Shown here piece by piece: positions 63,998-64,000 of a DNA stretch of 64,000 nt; positions within the stretch are counted from its first letter, which is position 1, and each line of letters begins with the position of its first letter. The position numbers and the translations under genes were made by a program. The notes below the pieces were generated by a model, which searched no databases, had not been told where the DNA came from, and was given only the letters and a program-made list of their open reading frames with translations. The DNA is from Thalassovita gelatinovora (lineage in GTDB: Bacteria; Pseudomonadota; Alphaproteobacteria; Rhodobacterales; Rhodobacteraceae): positions 161,229 to 225,228 of the forward strand of contig NZ_CYSA01000027.1 of assembly GCF_001458355.1 (NCBI RefSeq). Reading direction: 5' to 3'.

Positions 63998-64000
63998 CCA

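Overview
The window is high-GC alphaproteobacterial chromosome, most likely from the Rhodobacteraceae (Roseobacter group). This rests on gene order (irr / fabA-fabB-fabI; phoH-ybeY-corC-lnt-metK-trmB-aroA-cmk-rpsA-ihfB-trpF-trpB; trpA apart from trpB), on a SAM/SAH riboswitch-like leader before metK (a class known mainly from Rhodobacterales), and on family-typical small genes (DUF1244, DUF2237, TrmB, the YjbF/YjbH pair). No species is assigned.

Layout. 1-2780: a D-amino-acid cassette (dgcN, cut by the window edge, dgcA, and a D-amino acid aminotransferase). 2843-5493: minus-strand metabolic genes ending in the iron regulator irr, divergent from the unsaturated fatty-acid operon fabA-fabB-fabI (5663-8246). 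8412-15126: a minus-strand block with a complete biotin ECF transporter (bioYNM) downstream of five tightly packed genes. These encode a biotin carboxylase, a 77-residue biotinyl carrier, the two AHS/Kip carboxyltransferase halves (PxpB/PxpC-like) and a LamB/YcsF (PxpA-like) protein; a divergent LysR regulator sits at 15402. The set reads as a split, urea-carboxylase-like biotin enzyme of unknown substrate with its own cofactor supply.

17342-28764: after miaB, about 10 kb encodes four tandem RTX-type exported proteins. They have unrelated N-termini (CAP domain, long RTX blocks, unknown domain, six Calx-beta domains) and one shared C-terminal module of about 178 residues, about 96% identical in DNA between copies 2 and 3. 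Next come an OmpA-like protein and a small lipoprotein that share an unnamed Cys/His/Trp motif. 28910-45483 is conserved housekeeping: phoH, ybeY, corC, lnt, metK, trmB, aroA, cmk, rpsA, ihfB, a LapA-like gene, trpF and trpB, with an HxlR/nitroreductase pair and an aldo/keto reductase inserted.

46507-48162 is an unusual three-gene group: an exported protein made largely of eleven 8-residue GE(G/S)DHGGN repeats, an exported protein with an Asp/Ser/Gly tail, and a membrane-anchored LuxR-type HTH protein, with a 16-bp perfect palindrome upstream. 48144-57657 carries pth, rplY, a sulfotransferase-like gene, lldD, trpA, ychF and the yjbF-yjbH pair. From tRNA-Ser(GCT) at 57850 to the window end lies island-like accessory DNA: an AlpA-type regulator, a DUF927 helicase/primase-like gene cut by an IS3-family element, two further transposase remnants, an AT-richer orphan gene, and an IS256-family element with visible inverted repeats.

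Across the window a composite intergenic repeat (GC hairpins followed by GAGTATTTnnACCAAGAAGAA or variants) occurs at least six times in both orientations. All coordinates, motif counts and identities were read by eye; no database search was run.
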